Shown: positions 24,040-32,148, counted from the first letter of the stretch. The stretch: DNA of 64,000 nucleotides from Nocardia sp. CC227C (GCF_030767025.1 NZ_JASITE010000017.1:1-64000), one strand, 5' to 3'. The notes: generated from the letters alone by a model not told the origin. Translations and numbers: made by a program.

Positions 24040-26703
24040 ATGGCAGTCGTCGACGATCGCGGCCACGAGGAGCAGGGCCCGTCCTACGAACCGCCCGGCG
24101 AGGATTTCGGCCGCCAGCCCCCGCACGACATGGCCGCGGAGCAGTCCGTCCTCGGCGGCATGCTGCTGTCCAAGGACGCCATCGCCGACGTGGTCGAGGT
24201 GATCCGCCCCGGCGACTTCTACCGCCCCGCCCACCAGGCCGTCTACGACGCCATCCTGGACCTGTACGGCCGCGGCGAACCCGCCGACCCCGTCACCGTC
24301 TCCGCCGCCCTCGACCGCCGCGGCGAACTCAAGCGCATCGGCGGCCCCCCGTATCTGGTCACCCTGACCCAAACCGTCCCCACCGCCGCCAACGCCGGCT
24401 ACTACGCCGAGATCGTGGCCGAGAAGGCCATCCTCCGCCGCCTGGTCGAGGCGGGCACCCGCATCGTCCAGTACGGCTACGCGGGCGCCGACGGCCAGGA
24501 CGTCGCCGAGGTCGTCGACCGCGCCCAGGCCGAGATCTACGAGGTCACCGAACGCCGCTCCACCGAGGACTTCGCCCCCCTGGAGGAAATCCTCCAGCCC
24601 ACCATGGACGAGCTCGACTCCATCGCCTCCCGCGGCGGCATCTCCCTCGGCGTACCCACCGGCTTCACCGAACTCGACGAGGTCACCAACGGCCTGCATC
24701 CGGGACAGATGATCATCGTCGCGGCCCGTCCGGGCGTGGGCAAATCGACCCTGGGCATGGATTTCATGCGTAGTTGCTCGATTCGGCACGGGTTGGCCAG
24801 CGTCATCTTCTCGCTCGAAATGAGCCGCACCGAGATCGTCATGCGTCTGTTGTCCGCCGAGGCGAAGATCAAGCTCGGGGATATGCGTTCGGGGCGGATG
24901 AGCGATGACGACTGGGCCAAGCTGGCGCGGCGGATGAGTGAGATCTCCGAATCGCCGTTGTTCGTGGATGATTCGCCGAACCTGACCATGATGGAGATCC
25001 GCGCCAAGGCGCGGCGGCTGAAGCAGCGGCACGACCTGCGCCTGGTCGTGGTGGACTACCTCCAGCTGATGACCTCCGGCAAGAAGGTCGAATCCCGCCA
25101 GCAGGAAGTCTCGGAATTCTCCCGAAGCCTCAAGCTGCTCGCGAAGGAACTCGAGGTTCCGGTGGTCGCGATCTCCCAGCTGAACCGTGGTCCGGAACAG
25201 CGAACGGATAAACGGCCGATGGTGTCCGATTTGCGCGAATCGGGCTGTCTCCCGGCATCGACGCGAATCCTGCGGGCAGACACCGGAAGCGAGGTCACGC
25301 TGGGTGAACTGCTCTCCAGCGGTGAACAGCCGCTGGTGTGGTCGCTGGACGAGCGCATGCGCATGGTCGCGCGTCCGATGGTGAAGGTGTTCCCCAGCGG
25401 GCGCAAAGAGGTCTTCCGTCTGCGGCTCGCCTCCGGCCGCGAGGTCGAGGCGACCGGCAATCACCCGTTCCTGACCGTGGACGGGTGGATCCCTCTGGAG
25501 AAGCTCGCTGTCGGCGATCGCTTGGCGACCCCACGCGTCGTTCCCGAACCGGTGCACACCGAGCGCATGCCGGACGCGGAAGTGATCATGCTCGCGCACA
25601 TGATCGGCGACGGTTCCTGTGTGAAGCGTCAGCCGATCCGATACGCCAGCATCGACGAGGAGAACCTCGCCGCGGTGAGCACCGCCGCGACCCACTTCGG
25701 CATCACGCCCGTCCGGGACGAGTACGCCGCCGCGCGGGTGACCACTCTGCGCCTGCCCGCGCCGAACCGCCTCACCCACGGCAAGCGCAACCCGATCGCC
25801 GCATGGCTGGACGAATTGGGTCTCTTCGGCCTTCGCAGCTATGAGAAGTTCATCCCCCAGCGCGTTTTCGCACTGCCGAACGATCAGGTCGCACTGTTCA
25901 TCCGCCACCTATGGGCAACGGATGGCTCGGTGCGATGGGACGTGAAAGGCCGCCAAGCCCGCATCTACTACACCAGCACCAGCCGTCGGCTCATCGACGG
26001 CCTCGCGCAGCTGCTGCTCCGCGTGGGGGTCCACGGACGCATCAAGGAGGTTCACAAGCCGGGCTACCGCGCCTGTTGGCACCTCACCATCGACGGCGCG
26101 GACAACCAGACGATCTTCCTGAAGAACGTTGGCGTCCACGGTGCCCGGGGAACAGCCGCTGAGGCGGCGCTGCTCGAACTCGAGCCGATGACTCGAAACA
26201 CCAACGTGGACACCGTGCCCAAGGACGTATGGAGCAAGGTTCGAACCCTCCTCGCCACCAAGGAGATTTCCCACCGTGAGTTCCAGGCCGCCCTAGGCTC
26301 CCGCTACTGCGGTTCAGCCCTCTGGAAGCACGCCCCGAGTCGCTCTCGCCTCGCCCGCGTCGCCGCCGTCCTCGACGACGCCGATATCGAGATGTTCGCG
26401 ACGAACGACGTCTTCTGGGACCGCATCGTCGAGATCACCAGCCTCGGCGAGCAGGACGTCTACGACGGCACCGTTCCCGGCACACACAACTTCGTGGCCC
26501 AGGGGATCGCCGTCCACAACAGCCTCGAGCAGGACGCCGACATGGTCATCCTGCTGCATCGCCCCGACGCCTTCGAACGAGACGATCCGCGCGGCGGCGA
26601 GGCGGACCTCATTCTCGGCAAGCACCGAAACGGTCCTACCGCGACCATCACCGTCGCGCACCAGCTGCATCTGAGCCGGTTCGTGGATATGGCGCGCGGC
26701 TGA
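24040..26703 (+). CDS. dnaB: Replicative DNA helicase DnaB, intein-containing precursor
   Basis: 887-residue precursor; 462 residues remain after splicing. The hexameric helicase unwinds DNA at the fork. Start ATG 24040 (MAVVDD) matches mycobacterial DnaB; an upstream GTG at 24007 is in frame but unneeded. N-terminal domain about 25-125, RecA-like core from about 195 with Walker A ARPGVGKS (229-236) and VVVDYLQLM (Walker B). The intein splits DLRESG from SLEQDAD, the same position as in M. tuberculosis and Synechocystis DnaB. Third-position base use changes near 24,700: the first 650 bases strongly prefer C-ending codons, the rest do not. Confidence 0.96.
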   Translation: MAVVDDRGHEEQGPSYEPPGEDFGRQPPHDMAAEQSVLGGMLLSKDAIADVVEVIRPGDFYRPAHQAVYDAILDLYGRGEPADPVTVSAALDRRGELKRIGGPPYLVTLTQTVPTAANAGYYAEIVAEKAILRRLVEAGTRIVQYGYAGADGQDVAEVVDRAQAEIYEVTERRSTEDFAPLEEILQPTMDELDSIASRGGISLGVPTGFTELDEVTNGLHPGQMIIVAARPGVGKSTLGMDFMRSCSIRHGLASVIFSLEMSRTEIVMRLLSAEAKIKLGDMRSGRMSDDDWAKLARRMSEISESPLFVDDSPNLTMMEIRAKARRLKQRHDLRLVVVDYLQLMTSGKKVESRQQEVSEFSRSLKLLAKELEVPVVAISQLNRGPEQRTDKRPMVSDLRESGCLPASTRILRADTGSEVTLGELLSSGEQPLVWSLDERMRMVARPMVKVFPSGRKEVFRLRLASGREVEATGNHPFLTVDGWIPLEKLAVGDRLATPRVVPEPVHTERMPDAEVIMLAHMIGDGSCVKRQPIRYASIDEENLAAVSTAATHFGITPVRDEYAAARVTTLRLPAPNRLTHGKRNPIAAWLDELGLFGLRSYEKFIPQRVFALPNDQVALFIRHLWATDGSVRWDVKGRQARIYYTSTSRRLIDGLAQLLLRVGVHGRIKEVHKPGYRACWHLTIDGADNQTIFLKNVGVHGARGTAAEAALLELEPMTRNTNVDTVPKDVWSKVRTLLATKEISHREFQAALGSRYCGSALWKHAPSRSRLARVAAVLDDADIEMFATNDVFWDRIVEITSLGEQDVYDGTVPGTHNFVAQGIAVHNSLEQDADMVILLHRPDAFERDDPRGGEADLILGKHRNGPTATITVAHQLHLSRFVDMARG
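25246..26520 (+). mobile_element. DnaB intein with LAGLIDADG homing endonuclease
   Basis: 425 residues (precursor 403-827), in frame. Block A is CLPASTRILRADTG with Cys1. Block B has TGNHPF. The first dodecapeptide LAGLIDADG motif is LAHMIGDGS and the second HLWATDGSV, each keeping its acidic residue, so the endonuclease may be active. Block F is VYDGTVPGTHNFVA and block G ends VHN with Ser+1. All splicing residues are present. It closely resembles the 416-residue M. tuberculosis DnaB intein from memory. Confidence 0.95.
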
Positions 26704-26783
26704 CGCTTTCCTCCGGTAGGTCCTCGAAAGTGATGCGCGTCACATCGTGTTACGTCCGGAGGGGTCCGCGGTGTCTCGAGGGC

Positions 26784-27974
26784 ATGACTGAAAACAGCAA
26801 CACCGTCAAGGTCGTCGTCATTGGCGGCGGGTACGCCGGCACTGTGGCGGCCAACCGTCTGCGGCAGCGCGCCGACATCGATATCACCCTGATCAATCCG
26901 CGGCCGCATCTGGTCGAGCGAATTCGGCTGCACCAGTATGTGGCCGGTACCAGCGAGGCTGTCGTGGACTATGGCAGCCTGCTCGGTGACGGCGTGCGGC
27001 TTGTCATCGACAGCGTCGACCGCATCGACACGGCCGCGCGCACCGTGGCTCTGGCATCCGGTGGTGAACTGGGCTACGACTACCTGATCTACGCGGTCGG
27101 CAGCACCGCGACGATCCCCGCGTCGGTGCCCGGCGCGGTCGAGTTCGCCTACCCCATCGGGGAATGGGAACACGCGCAGCGTCTGCGTGCAGCGCTCGAC
27201 GAGCTGCCCCATGATGCGCCGATCACCGTCGTCGGCGCAGGGCCTACCGGCATTGAAACCGCCGCCGAACTGGCCGAACAAGGTCGCGTGGTGACACTCG
27301 TGTGTGGTGCGCAGCTGGCCCCGACCTTCTTGGAACCGGCTCGGCGGTCGGTGGCCAAGTGGCTGACCAAGCGAGGCGTCGCGGTATTGGAGAACGCGCA
27401 TGTGGGCGAGGTCTGGCCGGAACGGGTCGTGTTGACCGACGGCACGGTGCTGCCCGGCCCGGTCGCGATCTGGACCGCCGGATTCGGCGTGCCGGGGCTG
27501 GCTGCCGACAGCGGGCTCCGAACCGACGACGCCGGGCGGCTCCTCACCGACGAGACACTGACCAGCATCGACGACGACCGGGTCATCGCCGCAGGCGACT
27601 GCGCGGCCCCGTCCGGTCAGCCCTTGCGGATGAGCTGCCAGGCTGCGGGACCGCTCGGCGCCCAAGCCGCCGACACCGTGCTGGCCCGGCTCTCCGGTGC
27701 TCGGCCCGCCACTATCGACATCGGCTTCGTCGGCACCGGGATCAGCCTGGGGCGGCGTGCCGCGACTGTGCAGTTCACCCGCCGTGACGACACCGCCCGC
27801 AACTTCTACCTCGGTGGTCGACTGGGCGCATCGATCAAAGAGGCGGTGTGCAAGGGCACCGTGTCGGGAATCAGCAAGGAAGCCCGCAAACCCGGATCAT
27901 TCCCGATGGTCAAGGGGCTCGGCGATCGACCTGCACAGCCGGTGAGCGCACCCGCTAAGGTGCCGAACCTGTGA
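26784..27974 (+). CDS. FAD-dependent NAD(P) oxidoreductase, NDH-2/AIF-like
   Basis: 396 residues with two Rossmann folds: FAD-binding VVVIGGGYAGTVAANRL at the N-terminus and NAD(P)-binding VVGAGPTGIETAAELA (about 150-165), plus a C-terminal AAGDCAAP FAD motif. Likely oxidises NAD(P)H with a quinone or soluble acceptor; no C-terminal membrane helix is obvious. ATG 26784 is chosen over the in-frame ATGs from 26730, which precede the fold. Its stop overlaps the sigma-factor start (GTGA), so it is translated with the ECF41-type sigma factor. ECF41 genes usually accompany a carboxymuconolactone decarboxylase, oxidoreductase or epimerase gene; this is the oxidoreductase case. Confidence 0.85.
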   Translation: MTENSNTVKVVVIGGGYAGTVAANRLRQRADIDITLINPRPHLVERIRLHQYVAGTSEAVVDYGSLLGDGVRLVIDSVDRIDTAARTVALASGGELGYDYLIYAVGSTATIPASVPGAVEFAYPIGEWEHAQRLRAALDELPHDAPITVVGAGPTGIETAAELAEQGRVVTLVCGAQLAPTFLEPARRSVAKWLTKRGVAVLENAHVGEVWPERVVLTDGTVLPGPVAIWTAGFGVPGLAADSGLRTDDAGRLLTDETLTSIDDDRVIAAGDCAAPSGQPLRMSCQAAGPLGAQAADTVLARLSGARPATIDIGFVGTGISLGRRAATVQFTRRDDTARNFYLGGRLGASIKEAVCKGTVSGISKEARKPGSFPMVKGLGDRPAQPVSAPAKVPNL

Positions 27975-28888
27975 ACAGCACCGACGAGCACACCGAGCGA
28001 TTCACCTGTTTGCGGCCACTGCTGTTCACGATCGCCTACGAGATCCTCGGGTCCTCCACCGAAGCCGACGACGTATTGCAGGACAGCTACCTGCGATGGG
28101 CCGACGTGGACCCGACCACGGTCCGTGACACCAAAGCGTATCTGGCGCAACTGGTGACCCGCCAAGCGCTCAACACGCTCCGGGCCGGTGCGCGGCGCCG
28201 CGAGGACTACGTCGGGCCGTGGCTGCCCGAGCCGCTGCTGGTCACCGAGAGTGACGGACTGACCGATGTCGTGCTCGCCGAATCGGTGTCGATGGGCATG
28301 CTGGTACTGCTGGAGACTCTGAACCCCGACGAGCGCGCGGTCTTCGTCCTGCACGAAGTCTTCGACTTCGACTACAGCGACATCGCTGCGGCGGTCGGTA
28401 AATCCGTGGCCGCGGTGCGCCAGATGGCGCACCGCGCCCGCTCCCACGTCCACGCACGACGACCTCGATTCGCCCCCGTCGACACCGCCAGAACCACCGA
28501 ACTCACCGAACGGTTCATGACGGCGGCCAGCACCGGCGACATGGACGCCATGCTGTCGATTCTCGCCCCCGATGCCACCTGGACCACCGACAGCGGCGGC
28601 AAGGTATCGGCGGCGGCGCTGCGGGCATCGGGCGCCCAGCAGGTGGCCGAGATCCTCATCGGAGTCTTCCGCACGGCCCACCGGATCTCGAACGTGCGAG
28701 TCGAACTGGTGACCTTCAACCAGGCGCCCGCGATCGCCATCTTCCGCGGCGACCGTCTAGAGGCCGTCTCCGTACTCGAGATCATCGACGGCAAGATCAG
28801 CAACTTCTACGGAATCCGCAACCCCGACAAACTCGCCTCCCTCGAAACCCCGCGCACCATCAGCCGCAGCGACCTGCATTCGCACTGA
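27971..28888 (+). CDS. ECF41-type RNA polymerase sigma factor (SigJ-like)
   Basis: 305 residues. Region 2 (about 10-75, with QDSYLRWADVD) and region 4 (about 100-160) are followed by a SnoaL-like C-terminal extension (about 175-290). WTTDSGGKV and the end motif NPDKL are hallmarks of ECF41, in which the extension regulates the sigma factor in place of a separate anti-sigma. No anti-sigma gene is present. GTG start overlaps the oxidoreductase stop by four bases. ECF41 factors normally activate the promoter of their partner gene; CGTCACA at 26738-26744 upstream of the oxidoreductase resembles half of the reported TGTCACA motif, but the spacing does not fit. Confidence 0.88.
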   Translation: MNSTDEHTERFTCLRPLLFTIAYEILGSSTEADDVLQDSYLRWADVDPTTVRDTKAYLAQLVTRQALNTLRAGARRREDYVGPWLPEPLLVTESDGLTDVVLAESVSMGMLVLLETLNPDERAVFVLHEVFDFDYSDIAAAVGKSVAAVRQMAHRARSHVHARRPRFAPVDTARTTELTERFMTAASTGDMDAMLSILAPDATWTTDSGGKVSAAALRASGAQQVAEILIGVFRTAHRISNVRVELVTFNQAPAIAIFRGDRLEAVSVLEIIDGKISNFYGIRNPDKLASLETPRTISRSDLHSH

Positions 28889-28944
28889 CAGTTACACCAT
28901 CAGGACGCCGACGACGATGCCGCGAACGGCATCAGGAGAAACTC

Positions 28945-29118
28945 ATGAACCTCGCCCTTCGGATTGTTGCCGGGCTGCTGGCAGCCGCCCTTCTGGTCAG
29001 CTCCGCAAAGATCATCATTCCCCGCGAGAAGATGGCCGCCATGCGGGGACTGAGAATCTACATCGGTTTCGCGGGGAATCGAGACCAGGACGCTGACCAC
29101 CTCGCGCGGAAACCGTAA
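28945..29118 (+). pseudogene. DoxX-family gene remnant (57 codons)
   Basis: ATG 28945 behind AGGAGA begins MNLALRIVAGLLAAALLVSS, then KIIIPREKMAAM, which is the start of small DoxX-family membrane proteins of about 120 residues. After about 33 codons the similarity ends and a hydrophilic tail runs to a TAA at 29116. Three of the four helices are missing. It follows the sigma factor by 56 bases, so a DoxX protein may once have been the third gene of that operon. It could still make a 57-residue single-helix peptide. Confidence 0.55.
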
Positions 29119-29208
29119 ATGCCTCGTGCGCAATGGAATCGGGTAGGTTCGAGAGGTCGGCCGGGTTGTGTTTCCGGCCGCCGTTTCCCCTTACGCAAGG
29201 AGTTTCAG

Positions 29209-29406
29209 ATGCGCGCATTGCGCGGAATCCTCGTCGGCGCTGTCATCGGCGCCGCGACCCTGGTCGGTGCCGGCGCCGCTACCGCGGCCCCGCTGTCGCT
29301 CGAACCACACGCTCCGGCACCGACCGAACAGATCGCCGACAGTTGCACCGGCGTGATCCACCCGCTCGCTCGGCTGGGTTGCGTGATCAGCAGCCTGTCC
29401 GGCTAG
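29209..29406 (+). CDS. Small secreted protein
   Basis: 65 residues from ATG 29209 with AAGGAG eight bases upstream. Signal peptide: MRALRG, a hydrophobic core (ILVGAVIGAATLVGAGA) and an ATAAP cleavage site, leaving a mature peptide of about 37 residues with two cysteines (SCTGV and GCVIS) likely to form a disulphide. Upstream in-frame codons to 29119 lack a ribosome site. Similar tiny exported peptides are common in Nocardia and Rhodococcus; function unknown. Confidence 0.7.
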   Translation: MRALRGILVGAVIGAATLVGAGAATAAPLSLEPHAPAPTEQIADSCTGVIHPLARLGCVISSLSG

Positions 29407-29462
29407 GCACACCGCGGCCGGTTGCCGGGAACCGGCCGCACCCGCTGTCGGTGGACGCGGGG

Positions 29463-29873
29463 TCAGTCGAGCACGGCGTATGCCTCGACCTCGACGAGTA
29501 CGTCGGGTTCGAAGAGATAGTCGACGCCGATGGCCGAGACGGGCGGCAGCGGCCGGGGGATGCCGAGCTCGTCGGTGACACGTTCGATGCCCGCGATGAA
29601 CTCGTCGTACTTGTCGGGAGTCCATCCGGTCACGAAGAAGCGGAGGCGGACCACGTCGGCGAAGGTCGCCCCGGCTCCGGCCAGGCCGCGAGCGGTGTTG
29701 CGCAGGGCCTGCACCAGCTGTCCGGCCAGGTCGCCGGGGGCTATCGGATTGCCTTCGGCGTCGCGGGCGATCTGGCCCGCGACATGGATGTGACGCGATC
29801 CGGTGGCGACCGAGACATGGTGGTACGGAACGGGTGTGAACATGCCGGGCGGGGTGAGCAGTTGCACTGTCAC
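29463..29873 (-). CDS. RidA/YjgF family protein
   Basis: 136 residues of the YjgF/YER057c/UK114 fold, trimeric enamine/imine deaminases. Visible: SRHIHVAGQIARDAEGN near the start, LVQALRNTARGLAGAGATFADVVRLRFFV in the middle and a Val/Glu-rich last strand (LVEVEAYAVL). Whether the RidA-type arginine is present is uncertain, so another YjgF subgroup is possible. Divergent from the HxlR gene, its probable regulator. Confidence 0.82.
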   Translation of the reverse strand: MTVQLLTPPGMFTPVPYHHVSVATGSRHIHVAGQIARDAEGNPIAPGDLAGQLVQALRNTARGLAGAGATFADVVRLRFFVTGWTPDKYDEFIAGIERVTDELGIPRPLPPVSAIGVDYLFEPDVLVEVEAYAVLD

Positions 29874-29893
29874 GGGTGATCCCTTCGCTGTCG

Positions 29894-29923
29894 GAGTAGG
29901 TATCTGATGTCTACCTGGTACTC
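29894..29923. promoter_or_regulatory. Candidate HxlR operator
   Basis: An imperfect inverted repeat with outer arms GAGTA (29894) and GGTACTC (29917-29923) and inner GGTA/TACC, in the 78-bp divergent space between RidA and HxlR genes. Confidence 0.3.
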
Positions 29924-29951
29924 GAAGGGAACTTCAACGAGACTAGGTGTC

Positions 29952-30362
29952 ATGCTGGAAACCTCCCCCTCCGGTGCGGACGCCCCGCAGCTCACCGCGC
30001 AGCACCGTGAGCTGCTCGATCAGATGCTCGACAAGTGGTCGCTGCAAATCCTGGACGCCCTCTGCGGAAATTCACTGCGCTTCAACGAACTTCGCCGCGC
30101 CATCCCGGTGGTGACGCAGAAGTCGCTCACCACCGCCCTGCGCCGCCTGGAGCGCAACGGCATGGTCGAGCGCGTGGTGATCGGCACGCGCCCGGTCGCG
30201 GTGGAATACCGCATCACACCGCTGGGAAAGTCATTGCAGAGTCTCATCGACGCACTGCTGCACTGGGCCACCGTCACCCTGCCCGATGTCGAACGCGCCC
30301 GCGCCCGCTTCGACGCCGACGTGCCGACCGAGCACGAACCGCCGGGCAGCGCTGGGCCGTAG
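29952..30362 (+). CDS. HxlR-family winged-helix transcriptional regulator
   Basis: About 136 residues from ATG 29952 (METSPS follows a Met-Leu); the frame is open from 29907. The MarR/HxlR winged helix is clear: WSLQILDALCGNSLRFNELRRAI, then QKSLTTALRRLERNGMVERV and EYRITPLGKSL. HxlR regulators often respond to electrophiles or quinones through a cysteine; Cys near residue 39 (LCGN) is in the usual place. It probably controls the divergent RidA gene and itself. Confidence 0.85.
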   Translation: MLETSPSGADAPQLTAQHRELLDQMLDKWSLQILDALCGNSLRFNELRRAIPVVTQKSLTTALRRLERNGMVERVVIGTRPVAVEYRITPLGKSLQSLIDALLHWATVTLPDVERARARFDADVPTEHEPPGSAGP

Positions 30363-30413
30363 CAGGAAAACGCGAGCGCGGCATATCGATTCATGGAAAT
30401 CCGGACGATTTCC

Positions 30414-30521
30414 GGCGGTTTCGGCGGACCAGGTCACCGGTTCGTCGTCGACGATGTCGTACGCCTGCCCCGCGCGGCCGTGCTCCGGAGCGGCGACCGT
30501 CGCGGCCGCGGCGTCGTCGCA
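30414..30521 (-). pseudogene. NAD-dependent epimerase fragment
   Basis: About 36 codons on the minus strand read DDAAAATVAA, EHGRAGQAYDIV and DDEPVTWS, matching the conserved C-terminal part of extended SDR epimerases (the DDaAaA and YnivDDeP motifs). Neither the Rossmann nor the catalytic YxxxK part is found around it. No start or stop fits a gene. Likely a decayed remnant in the 393-bp gap between hxlR and hsp20; the rest of that gap holds only the CIRCE region. Confidence 0.4.
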
Positions 30522-30654
30522 GCACCGCGGGGCGCTCTGCTGGGCCGGAGCTGGCCGGACGTGTCGCGCGGGAGTCGGCGACCGTGGCCGCACGGCCGCC
30601 GGGCCCGCCGACCCCGTTCACCCGCATCGATCCGCCCGGGGGCGCACTCCGAGC

Positions 30655-30681
30655 CTTGCACTCTCGGTGAGAGAGTGCTAA
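30655..30681 (+). promoter_or_regulatory. CIRCE (HrcA) operator upstream of hsp20
   Basis: CTTGCACTC, nine bases, GAGTGCTAA: 16 of 18 arm positions match the CIRCE consensus TTAGCACTC-N9-GAGTGCTAA. It lies 75 bases before the hsp20 ATG and overlaps a possible promoter (TTGCAC and the A/T-rich TAAAAAT). Confidence 0.75.
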
Positions 30682-30755
30682 AAATATCTCTGTCATCAGA
30701 CACAGATTATCTAACCCAATGAGTATGGGATTGGAGTGAGTGGGAGGTGGCGACC

Positions 30756-31178
30756 ATGCTGATGCGCACGGATCCGTTCCGCGATCTGGACCGGTGGACG
30801 CAGCAGGTGCTCGGTACCGCGGCACGTCCGGCGGCGATGCCGATGGACGCCTGGCGCGACGGGGACGAGTTCCTGGTGGAGTTGGACCTGCCGGGTATCG
30901 ACCCGGACTCGGTGGATCTGGATGTCGAACGCAATGTGGTCACGGTGCGGGCGTCGCGCCCGGAACTGGACTCGGACAGATCGATGATCGCCGCGGAGCG
31001 TCCGCGCGGGGTGTTCAGCCGCCAGCTGTTCCTCGGCGAGAGCCTCGACACCGACCGGATTCGCGCCGACTACCGAGACGGTGTGCTGCGGCTGGCCATT
31101 CCGGTCGCCGAACAGGCCAAGCCTCGCAAGATCGAGATCACGCACCACAACGGCGAGCGGCAGGCGATCAACGCCTGA
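30756..31178 (+). CDS. Hsp20/alpha-crystallin small heat-shock protein
   Basis: 140-residue ATP-independent chaperone that holds unfolding proteins. It begins MLMRTDPFRDLDRW and has an alpha-crystallin domain (about 40-130) with ELDLPGIDPDSVDLDVERNVVTV, the GVFSRQLFLGE segment and the DGVLRLAIPV motif. ATG 30756 lies eight bases from GGGAGG; the in-frame GTG at 30747 abuts it. Resembles Hsp18/Hsp16.7-type actinobacterial proteins. The CIRCE element upstream suggests HrcA repression. Confidence 0.92.
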   Translation: MLMRTDPFRDLDRWTQQVLGTAARPAAMPMDAWRDGDEFLVELDLPGIDPDSVDLDVERNVVTVRASRPELDSDRSMIAAERPRGVFSRQLFLGESLDTDRIRADYRDGVLRLAIPVAEQAKPRKIEITHHNGERQAINA

Positions 31179-31510
31179 CCGTTGCCGCCGCACCGGCACC
31201 CGTCGATACCGGTGCGAGGTGGCTCGATGACCTCGACGAACGACTGCTCGCGCTCGATCCAGACATCGAGGAGCTGTTCGCCGACGTCGAGGAGATCCTG
31301 CGGTCGGCGGCCGCCCGCGTGACCGGTCCCCGACGAGCGCGACCGCCACGTCGACGGCCCGCCACCGCGGCGATCCCGGCCCCGGCCGGACCATCGACGC
31401 CGCGCGGGCGACGACCATCCCCACCGGAGCCCACCCAGCGCGGCCCTCCGTACCGCCGCGGGCGCGACCGCGGCCCGCACGCGGCTCCGGTGAGCGAGAA
31501 AGCGAGGTGA
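31175..31510 (+). other. Start-less open frame after hsp20
   Basis: From CTG 31175, overlapping the hsp20 stop, 111 codons are open without ATG, GTG or TTG before the informative part. It reads RWLDDLDERLLALDPDIEELFADVEEIL as an acidic helix, then a Pro/Arg-rich tail. The helix has protein-like composition and I recall similar short actinobacterial proteins, so it may be translated by re-initiation at a rare start, or be a remnant. The remainder of the gap up to 31800 holds no convincing gene, only the palindrome at 31720. Confidence 0.3.
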
Positions 31511-31719
31511 TGCCCGTTTCCGACCGTCCATACCGCCATCCGCGGTCCGGCGAGACGCAGGCCTGCTCCACGGCACCGATCCAGGCACCCGCGGCGATCG
31601 GGGAAGGTCCCGTCGACACTGGAGTGCACTGCCCGCGCGGGCACCGCGGGCCACTGCTCGCCGAGACCGCGGCCACGGCACCGATACACGGGCGGCAGCG
31701 CCCGGCCGTAGGCGCTGCC

Positions 31720-31736
31720 ATTACCCGAAAGGTAAT
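31720..31736. promoter_or_regulatory. Palindromic operator candidate upstream of the DUF1330 gene
   Basis: ATTACC-CGAAA-GGTAAT, a perfect 6-bp inverted repeat with 5-base spacing, 65 bases before ATG 31801. It is AT-richer than its surroundings. No adjacent regulator gene. Confidence 0.35.
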
Positions 31737-31800
31737 CGCGTCCAAACCCTTCCGCGTGCCACGATCGCTGGGACGAACATGATCGACCGGAGGGATCCCC

Positions 31801-32148
31801 ATGACCGCCTACGTGATCGCCCATCTGCGCGATGCCGCTCCGCACCCGGATATCGCCGAGTACATCGAGCGGCTGCCCGGGACCTTCGCGGAGTACGGGG
31901 GGCGCTACCTCGTGCATATGAAAGAGCACGAGGTGAAGGAGGGGACCTGGCCGGGGAATGTGGTGATGATCGGGTTCCCGGGGATCGAGCAGGCGCGGGC
32001 GTGGTGGGATTCGCCCGCGTATCGGGAGATCGCGCCGCTGCGATCGCGGCATATCGAGGGGGACATCATCATGGTGGAGGGGGTGCCCGCGGATTACACG
32101 CCGACCGCGGCGGTGCGCGCCCTCCGGGAGAGCCTGGCGGGCGGGTAG
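31801..32148 (+). CDS. DUF1330 family protein
   Basis: 115 residues with the dimeric alpha/beta-barrel (ferredoxin-like) fold of DUF1330. It shows AYVIAHLRDA at the start, YIERLPGTFAEYGGRYLVH, and WPGNVVMIGFPGIEQARAWWDSPAYREI, the most conserved part of the family. Biochemistry unknown; some relatives are monooxygenase-like. ATG 31801 lies six bases after GGAGGGA. Convergent with csbD across a strong palindromic terminator. Confidence 0.85.
   Translation: MTAYVIAHLRDAAPHPDIAEYIERLPGTFAEYGGRYLVHMKEHEVKEGTWPGNVVMIGFPGIEQARAWWDSPAYREIAPLRSRHIEGDIIMVEGVPADYTPTAAVRALRESLAGG

Noticed and set aside
26738..26757. ECF41 target promoter before the oxidoreductase
   Set aside because: CGTCACA and CGTC are present, but about eight bases apart, much closer than the roughly 16-base spacer reported for ECF41 promoters.
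31507..31782. 91-codon frame before the DUF1330 gene
   Set aside because: No family resemblance and GTG without a ribosome site; it spans the palindromic operator candidate.
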